64,000 nucleotides of DNA from Chitinophaga sp. YR627 (GTDB lineage Bacteria; Bacteroidota; Bacteroidia; Chitinophagales; Chitinophagaceae), in contig NZ_FOUX01000001.1 in the NCBI RefSeq assembly GCF_900114995.1, positions 1,674,001-1,738,000 of the forward strand, read 5' to 3'. Shown piece by piece: positions 26,566 through 36,091 of the stretch. Position numbers and translations under genes: made by a program. Every line of letters starts with the position of its first letter. Position 1 is the stretch's first letter. The notes below the pieces were generated by a model. That model had not been told where the DNA came from and searched no databases. It saw nothing but the letters and a program-made list of their open reading frames with translations.

Positions 26566-26650
26566 TATTATATTACAGTACGCATTTTTAATATTTTCAT
26601 ATTATTTATACTTTTAATTTTAAAATAGTAATATTTTTTAGCTATACCAC
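26566..26650. other. Very AT-rich segment in the DnaA-box gap
   Basis: About 85 bases made almost only of A and T (TATATTATATTAC, TATTTTCATATTATT, TAAAATAGTAATATTTT), 85 bases to the right of the DnaA boxes and 150 bases before the giant gene. It could be an unwinding element or an UP-type promoter element; the sequence alone does not decide. Confidence 0.4.
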
Positions 26651-26798
26651 ATATGCCTATGAACACTCTCTACGTCTCCTGTTACATATCGATGGGAATG
26701 GAGAATGGGGCTTTTTCAAACATTAAAACCTTGTCCGTCAACTAATAGTAGCGCTTTGAATTTGAACTGTTGGTCGACTATTTACGAAATCCCTATTG

Positions 26799-29700
26799 AT
26801 GAAAAAGCTTCTAATACTCCTATGCCTGTTCCTGGTTGGTGCATTTGAAATGGTGCATGCTCAGACAGTGTATGTCAACGTACCGGACACGGTATGTATG
26901 TCTACAACCAATGCGACAGCGAATCAGCAGAAGTTCTCAAGTATGAATGCAAGAGTAACTGGCGCCGGTATTACCGTAACCCAAAAAGCGACGTGGGAGA
27001 TCACGACGCCCAACGGTACCGATGCTGACTACGAAGTACTCTATTCTGAGAATACGGCCGCTGATAAGCCCACGAAACTCAAGAACACCTCAACACTGAC
27101 TTTGCAGTTCCTGGTACCAGGTAACTACACTTTCAAAGCCACAATGACCTATACCGGGTCTGACGGTGTAACGAGAACCGTGGTTGAGACAAGAATGTTG
27201 CATGCTGTCAACTGTACGATCACTACCTGTGGTGATGGATCATCAACAATGGCAGGTTTTTCGGAAGATTTTGGAGCAATGAATCTGGGGGTTGACCGTA
27301 GAAACTATCCGGTGGATGGTGTTGTATTATATACCTACCAGCCGAACGGTGCGTTGATGGAAGATAATTATGTGATTTCAAATAACCCAAGACTGGCGAG
27401 AGATACCTGGGCGAATGTAACTGACCATACCGGCGGCTTCCGTGGCGGTATGCTCGTAGTTAATTCCTCTATTACACCGCGTCAGTTCTATTCAAAGACG
27501 GTTACTGGTCTTTGTCCGGGTTCTATATATAACTTCAGCGCCTGGTTGCTGAACGTCAATACGGGAAGCGACCTGACCGACTGTGGTAACTATCAGTATG
27601 CAGGTGTTACTTTCAAAGTGGTAGACGCCAAAACACCGACAAGGGTACTGAATGCATTTGATACGCGTTCTGTATCGATGATGCTGGGCGCTAAGGGGCC
27701 AACCTGGCAGCGCTACGGAGGTACCTTCGTCGTACCGTCGGATGTAGACTCTGTAATAGTATATATAGTCAATAATAAACCGGGAGGTTGCGGAAACGAT
27801 ATCGCTGTTGACGATATCGAATTTTCTTATTGTAGCCCTAACATCATTTCAGAAATAGATGGCGACAAACAAAGCCTTGCAGAGGTATTGTGTGAAGGCG
27901 CACCTATTACACTGACCTCCAGCTATGCGCCTGCGGACTACTTCACTGATCCGGTGTTTGAGTGGCAGATGAGTGATGACGAAGGTAAAACATGGTTGCC
28001 TGTACCATTCGGAACAACTACAGGAAATAAACTGATTATTGGCGACGGAGAACTGAAGGGCACACGGAAAGTGGCGTCCGATTATTTATTCCGTACCATT
28101 ATATATGAAAGAGGCAGCGATCAAAGCACCTGTGCATCTCCTTCTTCTGAGATCAGGCTGACGATCCTGCCAATGCCAAACCTGACACTGACTGCCAGCC
28201 AGGTGTGTGCAGGCGATAACGTCGACCTGGAAGCTTCCGGTGGATTCGACTCCTATAGCTGGAAAGATTTACCTGGCTATACTGGTACCACCCGTACCAT
28301 CTTGGTAGACAAGGACACAGCCATCACAGTATTTGGTTATGTGAATTATGCGGATGGTCATACCTGTCAGGATGAAAACAGCATTTTCATCGGTACCGTA
28401 CGTAATCCGGTACTGGACGTTTTCGTATCCAACTCAAATGTTTGTATCGGCGAGTCAATTGACATGAAGATCAACAGTGTACTGAGTGGTTACAATATTC
28501 ACTGGTTCAGAGGTCCTGACGCCAGCGGTAACAAAGTAGCGATGCCTGAGTACGATGGTCTCACCGAGATCACCCAGTACCAGATCGGTTCTGTTGCTGA
28601 CAGTGTGTTCAGTGTAGTGGTAAGTGATCCGTCTGATATCTGTGTGGTGGAATCTGATCCTATTATTATTAAGTCCTCTGTTACACCAATCACCCAGCTG
28701 AAACCTAACCAGAATACTTTCTGCGCAAGCACGAATGCATCGGGTAACTTCACCGTGGAAGTAGACAAGGTAACTGGCGCTGCTGGTACCTGGAGAGTAG
28801 AAGAGATCTTCGGCCCGGCGGTAACCGACGATGTAATTGATGACTATGTGAGAATTCTGCTGCCATCGGCTGAAAGAACAAGGGTGACGATCAAGAAACC
28901 AGGTACTTCCGTAGTACTGTCCTGGACACTCAGAACAGCGGCTAACGCAGGTTGTACGACTGTGGTACTGGATACCCTGAACCTGCTGCTCGATCCGACC
29001 TACTCAAATGCCGGTCCGGATACAACCCAGTGTGGTACCGATAACGTCTTTACCATGAACGCCAGCAAACCTGCTCCTATAACAGAACTGTATGGAGCGG
29101 CTGAGGAAAGAGGTAAATGGACGCTGATCTCCGGTAACGCAACAATTGCTTACGATACTGCTTATAATACAACTGTAACAGCCCTCGATCCGGAAGGCGA
29201 TATCGTCCTGAGCTGGACGATCACCAACCTTGGTGGTTGTGTGGCGAATACAGATATGGTGACCCTGCATAAGATCGGTAAACCGATCATCAGACTGGCA
29301 AGTCCTGCGAAGGCCTGTACCAGCAAAGGGTTCTTCATGCTGGACACCTTATCTACCAAAGGAACGCCAACCATCTACTCTATTGCAACAGCTACACCGG
29401 CAATGCCAGGATTTGTGGCAGTGAACAATCAGCCATTATCATGGCCACTGCGGGTGAACATCCCAACTAATCTTGCACCGGGTACATATAACTTTAACCT
29501 GAGCTACAGAACAGCTAAATCAGGTTGTGATTCTACCATTCCATTCACTGTGAATGTAGAAACTGCACCAACAGCAGCAACAAGCATTACTTCCAGCACC
29601 ACGGGCGTATGTGGCAGCGGTTCCGCTACACTTACCGTAAACGGTGGTGGTCTTGGTCTGCAATCTGACGGTGTAACACCTAATGCCGTATGGGCATGGT

Positions 29701-32700
29701 ACGCGGGTGGTTGTGGTACAGGTACCCGTCTGGGTACTGGTCCGACCATTACAGTACCGCTGACAGCTGTAACTACCTTCTATGTAAGAGCTGAAAGTCT
29801 GGGCGCCTGTGATACAACTGCCTGTGTAAGCACTACAGTTACCTTCACCGGTATGCCGGCTGCTATAAATGCGGGTCCTGACCAGTCAAAATGTAATACC
29901 ACTGCTTTTACAATGGCAGCCAGCGCAGCAACGCCTGGTACAGGTACATGGGTACTGCCTGCCGGTACAACTGCTACCGTTACACCAGGCCAGAGCAACA
30001 ATCCTGCTGCTGTTATTAATGTACCTGCCGGTATCACAGTAGACGCAGTATGGAGTGTGACAAATGGTACCTGTGTGGCGAATGACACGGTGAGACTGAT
30101 CAACTACGCATTACCAACACTGGCTAACGCCGGTCCGGATAAGGCACAATGTGGCAACACGGCCTTTACCATGGCTGCTAATGTGCCGGTAACAGGTACT
30201 GGCGTATGGTCCCTGATAGCAGGTAGTACAGCTACCATCACTGCCGGACAGGCCAACAGCGCAACAGCTGTGATCAATGTGCCAACCGGTTCTACAACAA
30301 GAGCCATCTGGACGATCACCAATAACCTTTGTACAACAAGTGATACCGTTGTGCTGACCAGCACAGCCGGACCAACCACCGCAAATGCCGGTCCTGACCA
30401 GGCACAATGTGGTAATAATAACTTCATCATGGCAGCAACACCGGTAACTACCGGTACGGGTACATGGACCCTGCCTGCTGGTAGCCCGGCTACCATTACT
30501 GCAGGACAGGCCAGCAATCCGAATGCAACCATCACTTTACCTATAGGCACGAACACCTTTGCAATATGGACAACCTCCAGTGGTACCTGTACCACCGTTG
30601 ATACCGTATTACTGAGCAACGGTTTAGCTGCAACCGTAGCAGCTGCCGGTCCTGACCAGGCACAATGTGGTAACGGCGCCTTTACACTGGCTGCTAATAC
30701 CGCTACCATCGGTACCGGTATCTGGACCGTAGCCTCTTCTACGCCTGCAGGTTACATACTGCCAGCAGGTGTGGCTAACAATCCGACAGCTACACTCAGT
30801 CTGCCTGCCGGAACAACAGTCGTATTACGCTGGACGATCTCCAACGGAGGTTGTGCTACTTCTGATGATGTGGTACTGTCCAACAGCCTGGCGCCTAATC
30901 CTGCGGCTGCCGGTCCTGACCAGACCAAATGTAACGTGGCTGCCTTCACCCTCGCTGCAAACAGCGCAGCTGGTGGTACAGGCAGATGGGATGTGATCTC
31001 TCCGGCGGGTTATACTTTCCCTGCTGCGGACGTAGCTAATCCTACCGCTAATATTAATATACCTGCGGGTACCCAATTGACGCTGAAATGGACGATCGCC
31101 AATGGTGGTTGTACAACAAGCGATACTGTATTACTGGGCAACTATGCACAGCCAAATGCGGCTGCTGCAGGTGCTGACCAGTCCCAGTGTGAAGGCCTCG
31201 ACTTTATCATGGCTGCCAACAAACCATCTGTAACAGGTGCTGTTGGTATCTGGACACTGGTAAGTGGTTCCGCCACTATCGCTGCCGGTCAGGCCAGTAT
31301 GGATACCGCGCATATCACACTGGCATCTGGCGCTACAGCTGTTTTACGTTGGTCTATCACCAACGGTAGCTGTACAAGCTCCGATGACATCACTTTAACA
31401 AGCATTCCTAGACCTACAACTGCGACCGCCGGTCCTGATCAGCAGCATTGTGAAAATGCACTGTTCAACATGACCGCTAACACACCGGTAACAGGTACTG
31501 CTACCTGGAGTCTGCCTGCCGGAACAACTGCAAGTATTCCAGCGGCTGACAGAAACAACCCTGCTGCTGTCGTAACCGTACCTGCGGGTACAAGTGTTAC
31601 CCTGGCCTGGGTGATCTCCAACAGTACCTGTAACTCGGTGGACAGTATTACGCTCACCAACAGTGTAATGCCAAACAACGCAGTTGCCGGTAACGACCAG
31701 GTACATTGTGATGATGCGAATTTCACAATGAATGCCAATAACGCTTCTCCGGCAGCTGCTATCGGTACCTGGAGTATTATCAGTGGTAGCGCGACTATCG
31801 CTGATATCCACAGCGCAACATCTGCCGTAACTGTTACAGCAGGTAGTACGGTGACTTTACGCTGGAGCATTACCAACGGATTATGTGCTTCTACACCGGA
31901 TGATGTAGTGCTGACCAACCAGCCTGCTATCCTGGGTAATACCATCACTGCCGATCAGGTACTTTGTGCAAGTGATGCGCCTGCCTCCCTGAGTGGTGGC
32001 ACCATCAGCGGTGGTACTGGTACTTATACCTTCCAGTGGCAGGTGAGCACCGTTAGTGCTATCACCGGCTTCACAAACGTAATGGCAGCAGATGGTACAA
32101 ATGAAGTATTTACGCCTCCGGCTATTACCCGCCATACCTGGTACAGACGTGTGGTAATGTCCGGTGCATGTACCGGTAACATCAGTAACGCAGTGATGCT
32201 CACCCTGATGAATATTCCACCGGTAGTGATCTCCGTTCCTGATCCGCTTTCTATTGATTGCGCAGGTGGTGTGGATCCTGCTACTAAATTCGGAACACCT
32301 GTATTCAGTCATGCGCCATATGACAACGAATCACTGGCCATCACCTATAATGATGTGACCACCGTAATAGATGCATGTGCGACAACTGTTACCCGTACCT
32401 GGACAGCAACTGACCGTTGTGGTCTGACTACCCAGGCACAACAGGTGATCACTATCACAGACAAAACCAAACCTGTATTCACTACAACTGCTCCGGCTAA
32501 CGTAACAGTGAATTGTGATGCAGTACCTGCTGCCGTATCACTGACAGCCACTGACAATTGTGCGGGTACAATGACGATCGCGCCGATTGAAGAAAGACAG
32601 GATGCGGGCGCAAGCTGTCCTAGTAATTATATCCTGGTGCGCAGATGGGTTGCTGTCGATGCCTGTGGCAATAGAAGCGATACCCTGATGCAGATCATCA

Positions 32701-35300
32701 ATGTCAGAGATATGACGCCGCCGGTATTCGATGCGCCTGCTCCGGCTAATATCACCGTTGATTGTGATAAAGTGCCTGCAGCTGCACCAATGACCGCGAG
32801 AGACAACTGTACGCCTGGTGTGCTTACCTCAAATCCGGTAGATACCCGTAAGGCCATCTCCGGTAGCAAATGCAACGAAAGCTACCAGCTGATCCGTACC
32901 TGGACTGCTACTGACCTTTGTGGTAATAAAACAGTACTGACCCAGACTATCACCGTACAGGATACCATCAGACCAAGATTCTCCGTAATCGTACCTGCTG
33001 CTGTTACTGTTGATTGTGATAAGGTACCTGGTGTGGAAAGCGTAACGGCTACAGACAATTGCACGCCGAATGTATCTGTGAAACTGACCGAGACAAAACA
33101 ATCATTGTCAAGCTCCTGTCTGAACAGCTATAAACTGACCCGTACCTGGATCGCGACCGATAATTGCGGTAATACCGCTACCATGCAACAGGTAGTGACC
33201 GTACAGGATACCACTAAACCGGTATTCGTCGTAGCGCCTCCTGCCGATACAACTGTTAGCTGTAACGCTGTACCAGGTCCTCCAACGACCCTCAGAGCAA
33301 CAGACAACTGCGGTACCGTGAAGATCGCATACACACAGACACGCGAAACCATCCCTGGCGGATGTGCGGGTAACTACCGCCTGATCCGTACCTGGACCGC
33401 GAAAGATGCCTGTAACAATGCGACCATCGCCCGTCAGGTGATCACCGTAACAGATACTACTGCTCCGCTGATCGATCCGGCGCCTGCTGATATTACTATC
33501 GGCTGCAGCGATGCTATCCCGGGTGCAGCAGCGCTCTATGCGGTGGACAACTGTGATGTGAACTTCCCTAAGAAAGTCACCATGGTACAGGATCCATTCG
33601 TAGTAGACAAGTGTAACGGATATACAATCGTAAGAAGATGGAATATTTCAGATGCCTGTGGTAATGCGGCTATTGAAAGAGTACAGACCATCACGGTAAA
33701 TCCTTGTCCGAGACCGGAACTGGATCCGAACTTACCAGCGAACTGCTCTTCCAACACCAAATTTGCAGTGCTCTTAAAGAATAAAGTAAGCAAACCTAAA
33801 TTCACCCTGATCAGCGTCATCCCGGCTACAGCAGTAACGACGCCGCTGACGCAGAACAGTAACGTGTTCGACCTGAATGGCGCAACACAGGCTACCTTCG
33901 CTGTGATCGACGGAAATACCGGTTGTTCTTCTGACACCGTAACCTACGATCTGCAGTATATCGAGAAACCGGTAGTAGACCTGGGCGCAGATGTGGCGGT
34001 ATGTAATGGTGGTTCCGTAACACTGGATGCAGGTGCTGCAAATGCGGGTTATAACATCCGCTGGTCAACAGGTGCGACTACCCAGACCATCGTGGTGAAT
34101 ACACCTGGTACTTATTATGCTACTGTATTCAACGGTATCTGTGCAACAACCGATTCTGTAAAACTGAGCGTGAACAATCCGCCGACCATCGATATGGCTG
34201 ATACCACTATCTGTGAAGGCAGCACTCTCCGTCTGAATGCGACCACTTCCGGCGCCACCTATGTATGGAGCACCGGCGAAACAACGCCTTTCATCGATGT
34301 TTATATGCAGGGTACCTATACCGTGGACGTAACGCTGAATGGCTGTACGACACACGACGAACTGGATGTAACTGTGGCAACCAGACCAAACATCACCCTG
34401 ACAGACGATGTTGAGATCTGTCCTAATGAAACAGCGATGCTGACAGTTGATCCGGATGGTGGCAGGGTACGCTGGAATAACGGCGACATCACCAACTCCA
34501 TCGTGGTATCAAGACCGGGTGATTACTGGGTAGAAGTAAACCGCAACAATTGCGTGGTAACTGACACCGTGAAAGTAACCCTGAAGTCCAAGCTGAATAT
34601 CAATATCGGACCTCAGCGCGATATCTGTGCCGGTGGCCGTGTAGTACTGGATGCTACCAACGACGATGCAGTATCCTACCTGTGGAACGACGGTGATACC
34701 AATCCGATAAAAGAAGTAACAACACCTGGCAGATATACCGTTTCCGTAATGGACAGATTCTGTTCTGCGATCACCATGGATAGCGTGGATGTAGTAGTAG
34801 CAGGTATACCGCCATTCGATCTGGGCCGCGATACCACCCTGTGTCTTGACAACGTACTGAACCTGAGAGTAGATGCAGGCGTGGGCAACCAGGTACGCTG
34901 GCAGGATGGTACAACAGGAAGCACCTATAAAGTGACCAGCACCGGTTATTATACAGTAACGGTATCTAACGATTGCGGTTCCGCATCTGACCAGATAGCC
35001 GTGACCTTCAAACCTTGTGAACCTGAACCAGGCTTACCAACCGCCTTTACACCTAACGGTGATGGTAAAAACGATGTGTTCAGACCAGTTGTTAAAGGTC
35101 CGATGTACGACTATGAGTTAAGCATCTACAACCGTTGGGGTACCCTGGTATTCCGTACCGTTGAATCCAGACTTGGATGGGATGGCCGTTACCTCGGAGC
35201 ACTCGTGGATAGCGGATCATACATCTGGGTAATGGGATACAGAGACAAGAGAGATGGTCCGAAGATCGTCCTGAAAGGACAGATCACTTTATTGAGATAA
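26799..35300 (+). CDS. Giant type IX-secreted repeat protein
   Basis: 2833 residues from the ATG at 26799; a TTG at 26796 is not preferred. A signal peptide ends at about 22 (MVHAQ). A carbohydrate-binding-like sandwich follows at about 140-350 (DNYVISNNPRLARDTW, then DIAVDDIEF). Ig/PKD-like modules run to about 1000. Then come nine ~86-residue repeats opening with AGPDQxQC (one at 736, eight at about 1024-1715), about six ~82-residue HYR-like repeats (1850-2305; VTVNCDAVP, TRTWTATDxCGN), and about five ~70-residue Ig-like repeats (2390-2740). The last domain, PTAFTPNGDGKNDVF to YNRWGTLVF, is the gliding-motility-associated type B sorting domain that sends cargo through the type IX secretion system. 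It is likely a cell-surface adhesin or filament. Confidence 0.92.
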   Translation: MKKLLILLCLFLVGAFEMVHAQTVYVNVPDTVCMSTTNATANQQKFSSMNARVTGAGITVTQKATWEITTPNGTDADYEVLYSENTAADKPTKLKNTSTLTLQFLVPGNYTFKATMTYTGSDGVTRTVVETRMLHAVNCTITTCGDGSSTMAGFSEDFGAMNLGVDRRNYPVDGVVLYTYQPNGALMEDNYVISNNPRLARDTWANVTDHTGGFRGGMLVVNSSITPRQFYSKTVTGLCPGSIYNFSAWLLNVNTGSDLTDCGNYQYAGVTFKVVDAKTPTRVLNAFDTRSVSMMLGAKGPTWQRYGGTFVVPSDVDSVIVYIVNNKPGGCGNDIAVDDIEFSYCSPNIISEIDGDKQSLAEVLCEGAPITLTSSYAPADYFTDPVFEWQMSDDEGKTWLPVPFGTTTGNKLIIGDGELKGTRKVASDYLFRTIIYERGSDQSTCASPSSEIRLTILPMPNLTLTASQVCAGDNVDLEASGGFDSYSWKDLPGYTGTTRTILVDKDTAITVFGYVNYADGHTCQDENSIFIGTVRNPVLDVFVSNSNVCIGESIDMKINSVLSGYNIHWFRGPDASGNKVAMPEYDGLTEITQYQIGSVADSVFSVVVSDPSDICVVESDPIIIKSSVTPITQLKPNQNTFCASTNASGNFTVEVDKVTGAAGTWRVEEIFGPAVTDDVIDDYVRILLPSAERTRVTIKKPGTSVVLSWTLRTAANAGCTTVVLDTLNLLLDPTYSNAGPDTTQCGTDNVFTMNASKPAPITELYGAAEERGKWTLISGNATIAYDTAYNTTVTALDPEGDIVLSWTITNLGGCVANTDMVTLHKIGKPIIRLASPAKACTSKGFFMLDTLSTKGTPTIYSIATATPAMPGFVAVNNQPLSWPLRVNIPTNLAPGTYNFNLSYRTAKSGCDSTIPFTVNVETAPTAATSITSSTTGVCGSGSATLTVNGGGLGLQSDGVTPNAVWAWYAGGCGTGTRLGTGPTITVPLTAVTTFYVRAESLGACDTTACVSTTVTFTGMPAAINAGPDQSKCNTTAFTMAASAATPGTGTWVLPAGTTATVTPGQSNNPAAVINVPAGITVDAVWSVTNGTCVANDTVRLINYALPTLANAGPDKAQCGNTAFTMAANVPVTGTGVWSLIAGSTATITAGQANSATAVINVPTGSTTRAIWTITNNLCTTSDTVVLTSTAGPTTANAGPDQAQCGNNNFIMAATPVTTGTGTWTLPAGSPATITAGQASNPNATITLPIGTNTFAIWTTSSGTCTTVDTVLLSNGLAATVAAAGPDQAQCGNGAFTLAANTATIGTGIWTVASSTPAGYILPAGVANNPTATLSLPAGTTVVLRWTISNGGCATSDDVVLSNSLAPNPAAAGPDQTKCNVAAFTLAANSAAGGTGRWDVISPAGYTFPAADVANPTANINIPAGTQLTLKWTIANGGCTTSDTVLLGNYAQPNAAAAGADQSQCEGLDFIMAANKPSVTGAVGIWTLVSGSATIAAGQASMDTAHITLASGATAVLRWSITNGSCTSSDDITLTSIPRPTTATAGPDQQHCENALFNMTANTPVTGTATWSLPAGTTASIPAADRNNPAAVVTVPAGTSVTLAWVISNSTCNSVDSITLTNSVMPNNAVAGNDQVHCDDANFTMNANNASPAAAIGTWSIISGSATIADIHSATSAVTVTAGSTVTLRWSITNGLCASTPDDVVLTNQPAILGNTITADQVLCASDAPASLSGGTISGGTGTYTFQWQVSTVSAITGFTNVMAADGTNEVFTPPAITRHTWYRRVVMSGACTGNISNAVMLTLMNIPPVVISVPDPLSIDCAGGVDPATKFGTPVFSHAPYDNESLAITYNDVTTVIDACATTVTRTWTATDRCGLTTQAQQVITITDKTKPVFTTTAPANVTVNCDAVPAAVSLTATDNCAGTMTIAPIEERQDAGASCPSNYILVRRWVAVDACGNRSDTLMQIINVRDMTPPVFDAPAPANITVDCDKVPAAAPMTARDNCTPGVLTSNPVDTRKAISGSKCNESYQLIRTWTATDLCGNKTVLTQTITVQDTIRPRFSVIVPAAVTVDCDKVPGVESVTATDNCTPNVSVKLTETKQSLSSSCLNSYKLTRTWIATDNCGNTATMQQVVTVQDTTKPVFVVAPPADTTVSCNAVPGPPTTLRATDNCGTVKIAYTQTRETIPGGCAGNYRLIRTWTAKDACNNATIARQVITVTDTTAPLIDPAPADITIGCSDAIPGAAALYAVDNCDVNFPKKVTMVQDPFVVDKCNGYTIVRRWNISDACGNAAIERVQTITVNPCPRPELDPNLPANCSSNTKFAVLLKNKVSKPKFTLISVIPATAVTTPLTQNSNVFDLNGATQATFAVIDGNTGCSSDTVTYDLQYIEKPVVDLGADVAVCNGGSVTLDAGAANAGYNIRWSTGATTQTIVVNTPGTYYATVFNGICATTDSVKLSVNNPPTIDMADTTICEGSTLRLNATTSGATYVWSTGETTPFIDVYMQGTYTVDVTLNGCTTHDELDVTVATRPNITLTDDVEICPNETAMLTVDPDGGRVRWNNGDITNSIVVSRPGDYWVEVNRNNCVVTDTVKVTLKSKLNINIGPQRDICAGGRVVLDATNDDAVSYLWNDGDTNPIKEVTTPGRYTVSVMDRFCSAITMDSVDVVVAGIPPFDLGRDTTLCLDNVLNLRVDAGVGNQVRWQDGTTGSTYKVTSTGYYTVTVSNDCGSASDQIAVTFKPCEPEPGLPTAFTPNGDGKNDVFRPVVKGPMYDYELSIYNRWGTLVFRTVESRLGWDGRYLGALVDSGSYIWVMGYRDKRDGPKIVLKGQITLLR
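29872..31940 (+). repeat. Eight tandem ~258-bp coding repeats
   Basis: Units start near 29872, 30129, 30384, 30643, 30906, 31168, 31428 and 31687, each opening with GCxGGTCCTGACCAG-like DNA and coding AGPDQ(A/S/T)QC. The DNA identity at unit starts (for example 30384 and 30643) suggests recent duplication or gene conversion. A ninth, isolated unit starts at 29008. Confidence 0.85.
32340..33715 (+). repeat. About six ~245-bp HYR-like coding repeats
   Basis: Each unit codes a TWxATDxCGN strand, a VxDTTxPxF linker, and VTVxCDxVPxxxxxTATDNC. Unit landmarks lie near 32514, 32767, 33014, 33260 and 33503. Confidence 0.8.
33960..35020 (+). repeat. About five ~210-bp Ig-like coding repeats
   Basis: Units open near 33972, 34189, 34391, 34600 and 34815 with a DLGxDxxxC strand and close with a (P)GxYxVxVxxxxC pattern, just before the sorting domain. 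Confidence 0.75.
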
Positions 35301-35321
35301 GAAGTGTAAAGTACAATAGGC

Positions 35322-35358
35322 AAAGGCGTCCCGGGTTGATCACGGGGCGCCTTTTTTT
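35322..35358 (+). terminator. Terminator of the giant gene
   Basis: AAAGGCGTCCCG (35322-35333) pairs with CGGGGCGCCTTT (35343-35354), then more T. 22 bases past the stop. Confidence 0.9.
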
Positions 35359-35433
35359 AATGGGGAACCCGGACTGGTCTGAGGGAGAGATTTTGAGATG
35401 GAATACGTTACCTTTACCGATTTACGATTGGCT

Positions 35434-35982
35434 ATGGATAACAGAATGTTGTGGAATGAACGATATACCAAAGGATTAGCTGCGCTGGAAATACCAGACC
35501 CGTTTTTTGTGAAAATGTATGAAGAGCATATCAGTCAGGTGTTTCCCAATGGAGGGACTGCCTTAGACCTCGCGGCAGGTACAGGCAGGCATACCTTATA
35601 CCTTGCAGCGGCCAACTGGCAGGTGAGTGCAGTGGATATTTCAGATGTGGCGATGGAAAGACTGGCGGAGAAAGCTAACGGAGGGCTGGTACAAACGACC
35701 TGTGCAGACCTGGCGGAGTACACTTTTCCAGTTGCTGCTTTTGACCTGATCGTATTGTATTATCACTTTGACCGGGCACTGTTTGGCGCTGTAAGTGCTG
35801 CGCTAAAACCCGGTGGTTTACTCATTAGTAAACAGGCTGTTGGAAAGCCGGCAAGTCCCCACGCCTTACAGGAATATGAGTTACTGCAGCTAACGGAAGG
35901 ACTGGAGCAGATCAGCTATGCGGAAAGACCGGTAAAGGAAAGGGGAGTAGCGGAGTATCTGGGTCGCAAACCTTTTAAATAA
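35434..35982 (+). CDS. SAM-dependent methyltransferase, TehB/type 11-like
   Basis: 182 residues from the ATG at 35434, giving the usual N-terminus MDNRMLWNERY of this group; an ATG at 35398 would add 12 residues. The SAM-binding motif I is ALDLAAGTGRHTLYLA (about 45-60), followed by the acidic VSAVDIS and a late ALKPGGLLISKQAV (motif III area). Cytosolic class I fold. The target, whether a small molecule or a metalloid, cannot be told. Confidence 0.82.
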   Translation: MDNRMLWNERYTKGLAALEIPDPFFVKMYEEHISQVFPNGGTALDLAAGTGRHTLYLAAANWQVSAVDISDVAMERLAEKANGGLVQTTCADLAEYTFPVAAFDLIVLYYHFDRALFGAVSAALKPGGLLISKQAVGKPASPHALQEYELLQLTEGLEQISYAERPVKERGVAEYLGRKPFK

Positions 35983-36049
35983 AGCGGTACATCAACAATA
36001 AACGGCCATCGGGAGCATCGCTTAAATAACTACACATGCCCAACAGGAT

Positions 36050-36089
36050 AACAGGAGGATGTATCAAAAGTATGATACACCCTCCTGTT
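36050..36089. terminator. Bidirectional terminator
   Basis: AACAGGAGG-A-TGTATCA (36050-36066), 6-base loop, TGATACA-C-CCTCCTGTT (36073-36089): a 17-bp stem with one mismatch, between the convergent methyltransferase and GH71/99-like genes. Confidence 0.85.
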
Positions 36090-36091
36090 TA

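Noticed and set aside
26653..26745. 30-codon open frame upstream of the giant gene
   Set aside because: Too short, no clear ribosome-binding or promoter context, and inside an AT-rich control region.
26796..26798. TTG start for the giant gene
   Set aside because: An ATG follows directly at 26799 and gives the same signal peptide.
29872..31940. CRISPR-like periodic repeats
   Set aside because: The period is about 258 bases in frame within a coding sequence; there are no short spacers and no cas genes.
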